Below are positions 8,636 through 17,615 of a stretch of DNA of 52,756 nt, in pieces. Numbering within the stretch: the first letter of the stretch is position 1; the number at the start of each line of letters is the position of its first letter. The position numbers were made by a program, and so were the translations under genes. Source of the DNA: Candidatus Thorarchaeota archaeon (GTDB lineage: Archaea > Asgardarchaeota > Thorarchaeia > Thorarchaeales > Thorarchaeaceae); NCBI GenBank assembly GCA_004524445.1, contig SDNP01000022.1:1-52756 (forward strand), given 5' to 3'. Below the pieces are notes generated by a model. It did no database searches and was not told the DNA's origin. It worked only from the letters and a program-made list of their open reading frames with translations.

Positions 8636-8977
8636 ATGATTCTTCTCTTCACTTCAACATATTGCACATGGTGTAATGTTGTGAAGAGGATGATAGTGGA
8701 AGAGGCACAAGAGCTGAGCGGTCTGGTTCCGGTTCACGAGGTAGACATAGAGAAGCACGAATCCATTGCGAAGGTCTACGGGGTTTTAATGGTTCCAACC
8801 TTGGTGGCTGGCTCCAGTGTCTTGTCCGGTGTGCCATCAAACTCAGACCTACACTCATTCATTTTGAAGGCTGCTGCAGGATCTGTTGTTACTTCTAATG
8901 GAAATGATATGCCGAAGATTGGCGCATTGAAGAAAGAGAAGGCTGAAGAACAGCATATGATTGAGAAGCATGTATGA
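8636..8977 (+). CDS. Small thioredoxin-like protein with CTWC active site
   Basis: A 113-residue protein that begins directly with a beta strand (ILLFTSTYC) and a CxxC redox motif, CTWC, near residues 10-13. A cis-proline loop (MVPTLV) follows about 45 residues later, as expected of the thioredoxin/glutaredoxin fold. It ends with a charged tail that is not part of the fold. There is no signal peptide, so it acts in the cytoplasm as a disulfide reductase or redox partner. ATG 8636 is preferred over the TTG one codon upstream because GAGG at 8625-8628 has suitable spacing. It stands alone between two tRNA genes. Its reductase partner is not in this window. Confidence 0.8.
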   Translation: MILLFTSTYCTWCNVVKRMIVEEAQELSGLVPVHEVDIEKHESIAKVYGVLMVPTLVAGSSVLSGVPSNSDLHSFILKAAAGSVVTSNGNDMPKIGALKKEKAEEQHMIEKHV

Positions 8978-9010
8978 ATGCTAGCTGCAGAGAAGTTATG
9001 TTCCTGACAT

Positions 9011-9020
9011 AACTTTAATA
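9011..9020 (+). promoter_or_regulatory. Box A promoter element of tRNA-Glu
   Basis: The AT-rich stretch aactttaata lies 28-37 bases before the tRNA-Glu 5' end. This is the spacing expected for an archaeal TATA (box A) element. Confidence 0.5.
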
Positions 9021-9047
9021 ACCGTTGATTTTACCCCCACGAAATAA

Positions 9048-9125
9048 GCCCCGATAGTGTAGCCCGGCCCAGCATCTAGGGTTTTCGACCCTATGACCCG
9101 GGTTCAAATCCCGGTCGGGGCACCA
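9048..9125 (+). tRNA. tRNA-Glu (anticodon TTC)
   Basis: The acceptor strands GCCCCGA and TCGGGGC pair over seven bases. The anticodon arm is TAGGG-TTTTCGA-CCCTA, giving anticodon TTC. The T arm is CCGGG-TTCAAAT-CCCGG and the variable loop has four bases. Discriminator A and CCA are encoded at 9122-9125. No intron is present. A T-containing tail follows before the convergent nadC gene. Confidence 0.95.
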
Positions 9126-9145
9126 TCTTCAGGATTTTCAGGGTT

Positions 9146-10003
9146 CTAATCAAGTGATAGAATCATATTGAAGTCGGATGCGTCATATGAGTGGGTTAGG
9201 GATCCTGAAGAGATTATGTCAATGTCTGTCTTAGCATATTCCTTCACGTTTGATTCATTTATGCCTCCAGACGTTTCTAGAAGTACTCTGCTCCTCAGTT
9301 TCTCTTTCTTCAACGTAGAATGTGCTTTTGCGACATCTTCAGGAGAGAAATTATCTAACAGGATGATGTCGGCTCCTGCATGAGCAGCCTCCAGAGCCTC
9401 ATCGAGATTTCGTGCCTCACAAGATATCTTCTTTGAAAAAGATACGTACTGTTTGGCGGCTTCAATCGCTTTTGTAACTCCACCAATAGCGGTGATGTGA
9501 TTGTTCTTTATGAGGACCATATCATCCAATGCATACCTGTGCGGATCGCCTCCTCCAAGAGTCACTGCTCTCTTTTCGAAATATCTAAAGCCCGGGGTTG
9601 TCTTTCGAGTTGCTGCTACAATCACATCAGGGTTCTCATCTCTCGCAGCTGTCACCATCCTATTTGTCTTAGTAGCAATCCCACTCATCCTTTGAATGAT
9701 GTTAAGACAGATCCGTTCTACCATGAGAAGAGTTCTTGCCTTTCCCTTGAATTTCATGACAGGATCTCCAGGACTAACCCAGTCACCCTCAGACTCAAGT
9801 AGCTCATATTCGAGGTCGGTAAGCTTGGCAATTGCGGCTGCCTCTTCCATTCCTGCGAGAACTGCCCGACTCTTGGCAAAAATGGTTGCTGATGCCTCTG
9901 GAGAGAGCACCCCCATAGCATTTGTTGTAATGTCTCCTGACCTTATGTCCTCGTCAAGAAATTCCTGCAATTTTTCAACAATCTTTGCTGGTGGTTCTTT
10001 CAT
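9146..10003 (-). CDS. nadC: Nicotinate-nucleotide pyrophosphorylase (quinolinate phosphoribosyltransferase)
   Basis: The enzyme joins quinolinate and PRPP to give nicotinate mononucleotide, CO2 and PPi in NAD synthesis. The family pattern is clear: an N-terminal EDIRSGDITT-type motif (here DEDIRSGDITTNA), the RMSGIATKT segment, AATRKTTPGFR, GGGDPHRYAL and the barrel strand DIILLDNFSPE, ending with ETSGGI and ISSGSLTHS. The start at 10003 (285 residues, normal length) is chosen because GAGGTG lies six bases upstream; an in-frame start eight codons earlier lacks this. It is the last gene of a minus-strand run, 17 bases after the AMMECR1 gene. No nadA or nadB is nearby. Confidence 0.95.
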   Translation of the reverse strand: MKEPPAKIVEKLQEFLDEDIRSGDITTNAMGVLSPEASATIFAKSRAVLAGMEEAAAIAKLTDLEYELLESEGDWVSPGDPVMKFKGKARTLLMVERICLNIIQRMSGIATKTNRMVTAARDENPDVIVAATRKTTPGFRYFEKRAVTLGGGDPHRYALDDMVLIKNNHITAIGGVTKAIEAAKQYVSFSKKISCEARNLDEALEAAHAGADIILLDNFSPEDVAKAHSTLKKEKLRSRVLLETSGGINESNVKEYAKTDIDIISSGSLTHSYDASDFNMILSLD

Positions 10004-10020
10004 CAAAGCACCTCTATTTT

Positions 10021-10650
10021 CTAACATACTGGTGTATCATGTCCCCGCTTTATGGCACCCCTCGGAGATTCCTCACCAAATATTTCTGCTTGGAAGGACA
10101 AGAATTCTGTAGCCGAATCTTTCCAAGCATCAGCGGGAAGCCCTGCCTTATTGCACGTGTGTTTCAAGTATTCCTCTACATCCCAATTCCATTCGACTGG
10201 GACCTGAGGAAGCAGTAATCCTCTACGCATTCCTTGTGAAGCGATCAACCCATCTCGCCCGATTTTAATCTTTGAGATCAATTCTTGCGGCTCAGAATAC
10301 TCTATCTTCTGAGGGGGCGTTAGTACGCTCAATTCAATCAAAATTTCATCTAATTCATTGGCTCTAACAGGTGGAAATCTCGGGTCATTAACTGCTGCGT
10401 CCACAGCTGAATTAATCGTAGCTACTACGAGAGGTTCCGTTGGATAAGGGCGACCTATACAGCCCCTTAACTGCGACTTTTCTCCACTGATACGGTTAAG
10501 TGTCACAAACACCCCTGACTTATTCCTCAAGTGGTCAGGAATGCCATCGGGCGGTGCAGGCTTCCTTTTCTCTCTCACATACAGCTCTACAGTATCTCTT
10601 GCCAATTTCACAAGCAATTTACCATCATCATCAGAGTAGACATGAGACAA
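10021..10650 (-). CDS. AMMECR1-domain protein
   Basis: A 209-residue protein matching the AMMECR1 family found in all eukaryotes and most archaea. The hallmark LRGCIG appears near residue 62, followed by conserved DPRFPPV and ELSVLTPP segments and a GLLLPQVPVEW segment near residue 145. The domain is cytosolic and its biochemical role is not established; links to redox or radical chemistry of the neighbouring MEMO family have been proposed. No MEMO gene is adjacent here. It starts with TTG and has GAGGTG upstream. It sits between pyrC (36 bases before) and nadC (17 bases after), so it is probably in one transcript with two nucleotide-biosynthesis genes. Confidence 0.9.
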   Translation of the reverse strand: MSHVYSDDDGKLLVKLARDTVELYVREKRKPAPPDGIPDHLRNKSGVFVTLNRISGEKSQLRGCIGRPYPTEPLVVATINSAVDAAVNDPRFPPVRANELDEILIELSVLTPPQKIEYSEPQELISKIKIGRDGLIASQGMRRGLLLPQVPVEWNWDVEEYLKHTCNKAGLPADAWKDSATEFLSFQAEIFGEESPRGAIKRGHDTPVC

Positions 10651-10686
10651 CTTGAATCAACACCTCTAAGATAGAAAGAAACCCTG

Positions 10687-12012
10687 TTATGTGTTTACGG
10701 GTATTGTGACCTTTCTTATGGGAACCGCTCCAGCAATCCCTGGTGGTACTTCAAACTCTCCATCATTGAATACGACCTCTCCACCAACTATAGTCTTGAC
10801 CGGCTTAGCCTTTGCCACATACCCCTCAAAGGGGGTTCTCTTTGCTTTTGAATGAAACTCTTCTCCTCTTACAACCCAGTCTTCTCGTGAAAAGATGGCG
10901 ATATCTGCATCATACCCCTCACTGAGAACTCCCTTACCAGCGATGCGTAAGATACTAGCAGGCCCCGAACAGCCTATCCTTAGAAGCTCAACCCATGAGA
11001 GATTTCCATTGAAGACTTCTGTGAGCAAAACTGGTGTCAGGGTTTCTAGCCCAGGAATTCCCGCCTTGGCATCCTTGAAGCTAGATTCCTTCTCCGCTGA
11101 GGTATGTGGTGCGTGATCTGAAGCTACAATGTCTATCTGGCATCTGGATATTGCTTCCTTCAACACATTACAATCCTCTTGTAATCGCAATGGAGGTAAC
11201 ATCTTAGCAGTTCCATCATCCATCTTGAAGCTATCACGACATAGAAAGAGATGATGGGGTGTTGCCTCTGCTGTAAGCAAATCTTCTTGCCTGTTATCGC
11301 TTATCACTTCAACTGTGGAAGCGCAACTAACATGGCAAACATGTAGCCTACAATCCAAATCCCGATTCGCATCAAGAAACTGCTTTAATGAACGCACTTC
11401 ACTCTCGCAACTGTGAATCTCAAAATATTCATCCACCGACTTTGTTTCTCTTTCAGGTGGCGTCAAGTCTGGATGAAACATAAGGGGCAATTCCTGTCTT
11501 TTGGCAACTTTCATGCACTCACGTATCCTCTCCCTGTCGTAGATCACGTCATCTAAAGGACGGTGAGGATACACTTTGAGTCCAAGAACATTCCTGAAGA
11601 GATTGTCACTCATCTTTTCCATGTTTGCAGGGATTCCTGCGTAGAAACCGATATTCGTATAGCGATGCTCTCGTGCCTCGTTGATTTTTTGCTGGAGAAC
11701 CTGCATGTCCAAAACTGGTGGGGATGAATTTGGCATATCTACGACCGTTGTGATACCACCTGCTGCTGCGGCTCTAGTTCCCGTTTCGTAATCTTCCTTC
11801 TCCTTTTGTAGAAGGCCACGCAAGTGCACATGTATATCAATGAATCCAGGAAGAACATATTGACCCCTACAATCAATAAGTTCCTTCGAATCAGGCTCTT
11901 CTCCCTGTCTATAGATACCTTCAATCTTCCCTTTTTCGATAGCTATAGACCGTACCAGCTCTTGCCCAGTACTTACAGTCAATCCGTCCTTCAGAACCAA
12001 GTCCACTGACAT
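10687..12012 (-). CDS. pyrC: Dihydroorotase
   Basis: An amidohydrolase-superfamily enzyme of 441 residues, which is the usual size of type I dihydroorotase. It interconverts carbamoyl aspartate and dihydroorotate in pyrimidine synthesis. The zinc motif DIHVHLR gives H61 and H63. A candidate carbamylated lysine is in GLKVYPHRP, further histidines in FHPDL and LHVCHVS, and the catalytic aspartate in ASDHAPH. The C-terminal beta-sandwich segment (GEVVFNDGEF) completes the composite domain. Substrate loops are consistent with dihydroorotase rather than allantoinase, although the two cannot be separated with certainty by eye. It begins the pyrC-AMMECR1-nadC run and lies 46 bases after a CBS-domain gene. 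No other pyr gene is in the window. Confidence 0.88.
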   Translation of the reverse strand: MSVDLVLKDGLTVSTGQELVRSIAIEKGKIEGIYRQGEEPDSKELIDCRGQYVLPGFIDIHVHLRGLLQKEKEDYETGTRAAAAGGITTVVDMPNSSPPVLDMQVLQQKINEAREHRYTNIGFYAGIPANMEKMSDNLFRNVLGLKVYPHRPLDDVIYDRERIRECMKVAKRQELPLMFHPDLTPPERETKSVDEYFEIHSCESEVRSLKQFLDANRDLDCRLHVCHVSCASTVEVISDNRQEDLLTAEATPHHLFLCRDSFKMDDGTAKMLPPLRLQEDCNVLKEAISRCQIDIVASDHAPHTSAEKESSFKDAKAGIPGLETLTPVLLTEVFNGNLSWVELLRIGCSGPASILRIAGKGVLSEGYDADIAIFSREDWVVRGEEFHSKAKRTPFEGYVAKAKPVKTIVGGEVVFNDGEFEVPPGIAGAVPIRKVTIPVNT

Positions 12013-12058
12013 CTAATCATGACGCCCCTGCGACTGAATTATACCATGTGGTACTACC

Positions 12059-12877
12059 CTATTCAGTCTTTTCAGGCAACTGGAATTTGTTAGCCGCGAA
12101 GATGGTAAAGTCAGTAGTGCTAATAATTCCAATGAGTTCATTACCCTCCTCGACCACGGGGAAGGTATTCAAATTCTCTTCTAGCATTCTCTCTGCTACC
12201 TTCGAGATTGGTGTGTCAGAGTGGACTAGAGGTGGCTGCTTCAACATGGCATCAACCACACGGATTTTTCTTATCTGATTCGCCTTGTGTTTGTCTGGGA
12301 CCTCGACACTAAATCTTGCCATTGCTTGAGCGACTAGTTTTTCTGTGAGAAGCCCAAGAACGCGTCTACCATCCGTCACCGGCAGGCCTGACACCCCCTC
12401 GTTTAGCATATCAAGCCGTGCTTTTATGAGTCGATCAACAGGATTGGCAACGAGCAGGTCTTTCCTCGTCATCAGTTCCTTGACGGGGATTTCCTCGAAT
12501 TTCTGAATGAGGCGCGTGATGTCAAACTTTCCTATGACTCCAACCACATCTTCATCGTGGTTTAGAACCGGGCAGCCACTCATACCCCGTTCAATCATCA
12601 GCTTACATACATCGGTGATATCATCGTCCGGGTGAACAGTAATGACTGTACTAGTCATAGCGCTTGAAACATGTAGACGTGAAATCGAAATGGCAACTAC
12701 CTTGCTGACTCCGAGCCGATCTGCAATGTCGGCATAAGTGAGGATTCCTGTTAATTCGCCGTTTTGTGTGACAACCAGTCTATCAGTCTTATTTTTTTCC
12801 AGCAAATCCAAAGCATATGATAGTCTTTGATCTTTATCGATTGTAGTTGGTTCAACCATTATTTGACTTACTTGCAT
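12059..12877 (-). CDS. Four-CBS-domain protein
   Basis: A 272-residue protein made of four consecutive CBS motifs (two Bateman modules), roughly residues 1-60, 65-125, 130-190 and 210-270. Repeated signatures are visible: TGILTYADIADRLG, VGVIGKFDITRLI, LGLLTEKLVAQAM and IGIISTTDFTIF. CBS pairs bind adenosine nucleotides or S-adenosylmethionine and act as energy sensors, often controlling a partner. No catalytic domain is attached, so it must act in trans. A good GAGGT ribosome site precedes the ATG. It lies 61 bases downstream of another CBS protein on the same strand. Its target is unknown. Confidence 0.9.
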   Translation of the reverse strand: MQVSQIMVEPTTIDKDQRLSYALDLLEKNKTDRLVVTQNGELTGILTYADIADRLGVSKVVAISISRLHVSSAMTSTVITVHPDDDITDVCKLMIERGMSGCPVLNHDEDVVGVIGKFDITRLIQKFEEIPVKELMTRKDLLVANPVDRLIKARLDMLNEGVSGLPVTDGRRVLGLLTEKLVAQAMARFSVEVPDKHKANQIRKIRVVDAMLKQPPLVHSDTPISKVAERMLEENLNTFPVVEEGNELIGIISTTDFTIFAANKFQLPEKTE

Positions 12878-12938
12878 CTCTAAAACCTCTTATTTTTGAA
12901 TTCAACACGAATTACAACAACCGCTAAATTGTTGTTTT

Positions 12939-13499
12939 CTATCTTCTACATTCACTACAAAGATATTGACCATCCTGAATTGCAAGATCGGTAGAATATT
13001 CGCCACAACTGTCGCAAATACCTCCCATCTCCATAATCTCATCTTCTTCCTCAGTCGTGATTTGTTCACCGTTTTGGAGCCTAAGTGACTCGACTAGAAT
13101 ATCAATGAGCTCGGGTGACCAGCGTAATATGTCGCGTGACGTAATTATTCCGCCCAGAGAGTCATTCTTCAGGACTACTACTCTCCTAATGTTGCTTTTG
13201 GCCATTATCCGCATTGCATCTGTTAGACCAGTATCGGGTGTTACGGTAAATAGCGGCGAGCTCATAATCTCGCGAGCTCTTGTTGCCTTTGGCTCGCGTT
13301 CTTTGGCAATGACTCGTCTAACAATATCCGCCTCAGTTATGATACCTATCGGCCTTTCACCCTCAACAATAACAATAGAACCTAAATCCATATCAGACAT
13401 AGTCCTAGAAACTTCCAAGGCAGTCGCATCCGGGGGCATAGTAACGACGCTTACAGTCATTACATCTCTGCAAGACATGGAATGAGAAGGTGTTGACAT
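12939..13499 (-). CDS. CBS-pair protein with C-terminal zinc ribbon
   Basis: A 186-residue protein with two CBS motifs (about residues 8-65 and 75-130) and a small zinc ribbon at the very end (CDSCGEYSTDLAIQDG, then LCSEC). Signature segments IGIITEADIVRRV and GGIITSRDILRWS are clear. The architecture suggests a nucleotide-sensing protein that binds nucleic acid or another protein through the ribbon. It precedes the four-CBS gene on the same strand and follows rqcH by 107 bases. Similar CBS plus zinc-ribbon proteins are common in archaea, with no fixed function known to me. Confidence 0.9.
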   Translation of the reverse strand: MSTPSHSMSCRDVMTVSVVTMPPDATALEVSRTMSDMDLGSIVIVEGERPIGIITEADIVRRVIAKEREPKATRAREIMSSPLFTVTPDTGLTDAMRIMAKSNIRRVVVLKNDSLGGIITSRDILRWSPELIDILVESLRLQNGEQITTEEEDEIMEMGGICDSCGEYSTDLAIQDGQYLCSECRR

Positions 13500-13606
13500 T
13501 CGAATGACCTCTTTACCACTTTTACTGGTGCAAGTGCATCGAGTTGAACTTGCTTCTTAAATGTGTCTGTACGTTATTCTAAGGAAACTTGTCAAAATAT
13601 ACTGTT

Positions 13607-15604
13607 TCATTCAATAACCTTCCCATCCCCAGGGGGAAGGACCCTCATAATGTCCTCTTGGGTTACCTGTCTAACTAGATACTGGTCATCTTCAGGTACT
13701 TGTTTTTCAAGAAGATATTGTATTCTTCCTACAAGATCCCCTTTCTTTACATCCCCTGGTGCTACGCGCACAAAGTAGTCACATTGCGTTTCCACCGCAG
13801 AGGGTGGTCCCGACATAGGCAAAATCCCGTCATCATCCGCAATCAATCCAACTGCAAGCTCCACAGCAACGTTTCTGATGAAGTTTTTATTTCCGTATAT
13901 CATGACGGCTCCAGAAGGAAGGTACTCCCCAGATGGAGGTGAAAAACTAACTTGCTCAGGGTCAACCCAATAGGCATCGCCTGTGAGTATCCCCTCTCGC
14001 CACGCTCTTGAAAATGTCACTGAAAACTGGGCTGCTTCACGTAGAGTTTTTTCACTGGGAGGGTCATCTGGGACTTTGATGACGGTATAAGGGGCGCCAT
14101 GTAACGAGGCGTGAAGAAAGACATCATTCGGATTCATATGCCGCTTGGCAAGCCTTTCATTGGTCCGTGAATCTCTTCCGCCTAATACAAGATACCCCTC
14201 TGAGGACCTAAACCACCTGAACTTCTCGAACCATTTTCTCTCCCTCACTTTTACGGGGCGTTTCTCTTCTGGCTCTGGTTCGAAGCTTTCCTCAAGATTC
14301 CTCAATTTCTCTTCAGTCTTTTCTATCTGCTTCTTGGCTCCTCTAACCTTGGATTCAGCCTTCTTTGCCTGTTCATAGGCTCTGGCGGCATTATCTTGAG
14401 GGCTCATTCTGATATCCAAGGAAACATCCTCATCATTCAGCTTCAGAAGGATTTTGCCCTGGGAAGGAGAGATGGATTCAATCATCTTTGCTGACTCGAT
14501 GCCCTGTTCCCTGCCTTTCTGCATTCTTCTCTCAATTTCGTCCCATGAGATCCCATCATCACGTGCTTGAGATATAGTTCTGAGTATCTCTTGGATATGG
14601 GGGAAGTTCGCGTAGATTAATTCTCCATGTTTGCGCATGGTTTCAGCCTTTTCTTCGAGCTGTTCCATAGATTCTTCTTGCTTCTCAATAATCTTCTGAA
14701 GCCTCTTTTTTTCTCTCTGAAAAGCATCCTCTTCTTCTGCACGTTCCTCCTCCCCAATCGTCACACCATAAAATTCGTCTATTGCCCTACTGTAGGTTTC
14801 ATATTCTTCGTGTTTCAATTCATCATAAACTTGGAATTCAAAGGGCAAAAAGGCGATGGCCTCTTCCTCTTCATCTAGAACAATTCGAGGCTCTTTAACT
14901 CCGTTTTCTACTTTTTCAGCAAACCGTGCGATTGCCTGATTCAGACTATTCAAACCATCCTCATTTAGCTCGGAGGCTTTTGTAGTTCCCTCGATGTTTG
15001 CCAGTTCACATACCTCTTCACAGCTTAAGGAATCGAGATTAAGCCCGTAAATCAATGTACGAACGATATTTTTCTCTGAACCCTCCACGAGCTCCTCTGC
15101 GGAAATACGGTCTTCAGACAGAATATCTCTCCCTCGTAGAGGTGGAAATTCATATTTCGCCTTTGGAACTAGGTCACGATGTCGCATCTTCTTGTATTGT
15201 TTCGCAACGAAGATGACGTCATCAGGATCAAGTAGAAGGAGGTTTCCATTTCCAAACAGCTCGGCCACAAGCTTGTATGAGTTCTCGTCATCTCCTACCT
15301 CGATTATCACGATTCTGTCCAGATCATACTGCTCAAATGACGAAATCACTCGATCTCGTAGATACTTTCTCAGCACAGAACAGAATTTGGATGGAAACCT
15401 TGGAGCAACGCGTCGATAATCGGTAAGATGAATTCGTTTCCCCGGTTCAATTAGAAGCTGGGTGGTGCCAATTCCGGGTTTGTACAGTTTCAGTACGAAC
15501 ACGTCCCCGTATTGGTAGATATTTTTGATGAACGCTCCCTCTGCAACTTCCTTAATCTCAGGTAGTATAAGTCGGATGTCCACGTTGCTCATTGTGTCTT
15601 TCAT
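13607..15604 (-). CDS. rqcH: NFACT-family ribosome quality-control protein (RqcH/Rqc2/NEMF homologue)
   Basis: A 665-residue protein with the full NFACT layout. An N-terminal NFACT-N domain (about 1-170) contains VDIRLILPEI and IYQYGDVFVLKLYKPG. A helix-hairpin-helix-like part follows, then long coiled coils (about 290-460) and the NFACT-R domain with KFRWFRSSEGYLVLGGRDS and HASLHGAPYTVIK. The family binds obstructed large ribosomal subunits and recruits tRNA to tag stalled chains. I chose ATG 15604 (MKDTMSNVDIRL), which matches the usual family start, rather than the TTG six codons upstream. It is divergent from an EMC6-like membrane protein gene only about 70 bases away. Length and motifs are complete. 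Confidence 0.93.
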   Translation of the reverse strand: MKDTMSNVDIRLILPEIKEVAEGAFIKNIYQYGDVFVLKLYKPGIGTTQLLIEPGKRIHLTDYRRVAPRFPSKFCSVLRKYLRDRVISSFEQYDLDRIVIIEVGDDENSYKLVAELFGNGNLLLLDPDDVIFVAKQYKKMRHRDLVPKAKYEFPPLRGRDILSEDRISAEELVEGSEKNIVRTLIYGLNLDSLSCEEVCELANIEGTTKASELNEDGLNSLNQAIARFAEKVENGVKEPRIVLDEEEEAIAFLPFEFQVYDELKHEEYETYSRAIDEFYGVTIGEEERAEEEDAFQREKKRLQKIIEKQEESMEQLEEKAETMRKHGELIYANFPHIQEILRTISQARDDGISWDEIERRMQKGREQGIESAKMIESISPSQGKILLKLNDEDVSLDIRMSPQDNAARAYEQAKKAESKVRGAKKQIEKTEEKLRNLEESFEPEPEEKRPVKVRERKWFEKFRWFRSSEGYLVLGGRDSRTNERLAKRHMNPNDVFLHASLHGAPYTVIKVPDDPPSEKTLREAAQFSVTFSRAWREGILTGDAYWVDPEQVSFSPPSGEYLPSGAVMIYGNKNFIRNVAVELAVGLIADDDGILPMSGPPSAVETQCDYFVRVAPGDVKKGDLVGRIQYLLEKQVPEDDQYLVRQVTQEDIMRVLPPGDGKVIE

Positions 15605-15676
15605 GCTATCACTTTCAATCAACCGAGCGTTTTATAACATGTCGATTGCCGATGAGCAATGTCTAGGTGATAGGTA

Positions 15677-16054
15677 ATGCAAACCGTCCAGAATATCTTC
15701 CAACGCATTTTCAGCAGATGGTCGGATGACCCAAATGACCAACAGTATTATGTCAAAATGACCTTTGCATTGATTAGTGCTCTTGTTTGTGCCGCCGGTG
15801 GGCAAGCCTTTGCAGGCACTCGCGGCTTGATGATTGGACTTCTAATATACGCACTTAGTCTCTATGTTGTTGTGTATCTTGTGGGAATTGACCCTGAAGA
15901 TCTTGGCGGTCGGCAAAAATTGGTTACCAATACGCTCCCCTCCTATCTTCTTCTTTGGGTGCTCATTTGGACAGTGCTCTATGCTTTCACACTTCCTCCA
16001 GAAGTATTGGACACACTTGCTGCTTGGGGAACCCGAATGGCATTAATTTCTTAG
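15677..16054 (+). CDS. Probable EMC6/Rab5ip-like small membrane protein
   Basis: A 125-residue protein with three hydrophobic helices (about residues 29-47, 49-68 and 86-110) after a short polar N-terminus. The order and spacing recall EMC6, a subunit of the eukaryotic ER membrane protein complex: an alanine/glycine-rich first pair (LISALVCAAGGQAF, LMIGLLIYALSLY), a short polar loop (DPEDLGGRQKLVTN) and a last helix of the type LPSYLLLWVLIWTVLYAF, close to the LFTYVLFWTFLYG-like end of EMC6. It would be an insertase-associated membrane protein. A ribosome site AGGTGAT precedes the ATG. The gene is divergent from rqcH. The EMC6 match is from memory of the family, so the name is tentative; a generic small membrane protein is the alternative. 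Confidence 0.55.
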   Translation: MQTVQNIFQRIFSRWSDDPNDQQYYVKMTFALISALVCAAGGQAFAGTRGLMIGLLIYALSLYVVVYLVGIDPEDLGGRQKLVTNTLPSYLLLWVLIWTVLYAFTLPPEVLDTLAAWGTRMALIS

Positions 16055-16069
16055 GATGGAGAAACTCAT

Positions 16070-16549
16070 TTACACGCTTAGAAGTAGACCAAACAGTTGC
16101 ACCAATATGTAGCCACCAAAAAGATAAGGGACCAAAGGTGGTGGAAGTTTCGTTTTTTCCTCTACTCTCTTCGTATAATAGCGAATATACAGATGACCTA
16201 GCAGAAGGGCAACAATCAGTGGGATATCTACGCCAAGATGAGCCTCAATAGTTATTGGGAGTGTTGTGTTGAATGCAAGACCAGGGCTTATCAAAGAGAT
16301 TACAAGAAGGGTCTTAACATCTCCTCCTCCCAAAGAACCTGTTCTGAATAAGACATAGCCCAAGGTCAATGCTATGAACATGGATAAGAGATGGAGTATT
16401 GGCTGAGAGAGTATTTTCCCACTCCAAAAAACAATAACCAGCGAAATGACGCCTTCAGCTAAAATCAGTCTATTGGGTATTTTCCTCGTTTTCAAATCAC
16501 AGGAAGAATTCACTGCAAAGAGCATGACTGCTGCAAGGAAAGTAATCAT
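16070..16549 (-). CDS. Type IV prepilin / archaeal preflagellin peptidase (A24 family)
   Basis: An aspartyl membrane protease that removes signal peptides of pilins or archaellins. Both catalytic aspartates are present: D18 in CDLKTRKIPN and D77 in GGGDVK. About five or six hydrophobic segments follow the family layout. The start at 16549 puts the first helix directly at the N-terminus, as usual for the archaeal enzymes, and has GAGGT seven bases upstream; the frame could extend 25 codons upstream to 16624. No pilin or archaellum operon is adjacent. It converges with the EMC6-like gene, with only 15 bases between the ends. Confidence 0.88.
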   Translation of the reverse strand: MITFLAAVMLFAVNSSCDLKTRKIPNRLILAEGVISLVIVFWSGKILSQPILHLLSMFIALTLGYVLFRTGSLGGGDVKTLLVISLISPGLAFNTTLPITIEAHLGVDIPLIVALLLGHLYIRYYTKRVEEKTKLPPPLVPYLFGGYILVQLFGLLLSV

Positions 16550-16724
16550 ACTGGAAACCTCGATTGTGAGCAATGCAAGTTCTTCCTCAAACTCATCATG
16601 ATGCTTCATCATATTTAGCCTCATGTGTCAATAGGACAAGACAGATTAGGAACCGATTGGGCTGGAAGTTTGAAGCGGGATATCGAGTCCTGCCTTCGCA
16701 AAGCAACACTCAGAAGATGATCGG

Positions 16725-17615
16725 ATGAAGGATCCAAGCCAAGTTATTCAAGATACAACGTTTCGTTTACTGAAGAAAGCTGCAACGGAACTACCTGCAG
16801 ACGTGGAAGCAGCTATTCGTGCAGCTCATGAACGTGAAACCAATGAAACCGCTAAGACGCAATTTGCCGCTATTCTCAAAAACCTAGAAATAGCTTCGAC
16901 CGGCGTTCCCATGTGCCAGGATACGGGAATCATGATATTCTACGTAACCGTGGGTGATGAGTTTCCGTACATGAGGGAAATTGAAGATGCACTCATCGCC
17001 GCTACAAAAAAAGCGACCAAGGAGGTTCCACTTAGACCTAATGCAGTGAACCCCATTGTGGGTGGGAATTCTGGTGACAATACTGGTCGAAAGATACCAT
17101 GGATCAACTGGGCGGTAGTTCCTGGCGACGCTCTTGAAATCACAGCTTTCCCCAAAGGCGGAGGCAGTGAGAATGTTTCTATTGTTGGCATGCTGAAACC
17201 CGGTGTCGGGCTTACTGGTGTCAAGAAACTTGTTGTCGACAATGCGATGGACTATATGGGAAAGGCCTGCTCCCCCAACATCATCGGAGTTGGAATAGGG
17301 GGTGGAGCTGACATTGCCATAAAAGTGGCCAAGCAGCAATTACTCAGACCATTAGATGACTCGCATCCAGACCCCTATGTTGCAAAGATTGAGAAAGAAC
17401 TGGAAGACGCAATTAACGCCGCCAAAATTGGGCCCATGGGCTTAGGGGGCGACACTACTGTTCTGGGCGTGAAAGTCGATTATGCAATGCGCCATCCAGC
17501 AAGCCTTCCTGTGGGTGTTGCTGTTCAATGCTGGGCATCGCGAAGAAGTAAGGCGATAATCTCCAAAGATTTGGAGGTCGAATATGTCACACATCCAATT
17601 CAGGAGGACGAGTAA
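16725..17615 (+). CDS. fumA: Fumarate hydratase, class I, alpha subunit
   Basis: A 296-residue subunit of the two-subunit [4Fe-4S] fumarase, which interconverts fumarate and malate. Three cysteines in family positions would bind the cluster: C64 in PMCQDTG, one in KACSPN and one in VQCWASRRSKA. Other family segments are NSGDNTGRKIP and FPKGGGSENVS. Start ATG at 16725. The stop codon is followed directly by the ATG of the beta subunit, whose ribosome site (AGGAGG, 17602-17607) lies inside this gene. L(+)-tartrate dehydratase is a close relative and a possible alternative; the downstream fumarate reductase genes favour fumarase. Confidence 0.92.
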   Translation: MKDPSQVIQDTTFRLLKKAATELPADVEAAIRAAHERETNETAKTQFAAILKNLEIASTGVPMCQDTGIMIFYVTVGDEFPYMREIEDALIAATKKATKEVPLRPNAVNPIVGGNSGDNTGRKIPWINWAVVPGDALEITAFPKGGGSENVSIVGMLKPGVGLTGVKKLVVDNAMDYMGKACSPNIIGVGIGGGADIAIKVAKQQLLRPLDDSHPDPYVAKIEKELEDAINAAKIGPMGLGGDTTVLGVKVDYAMRHPASLPVGVAVQCWASRRSKAIISKDLEVEYVTHPIQEDE

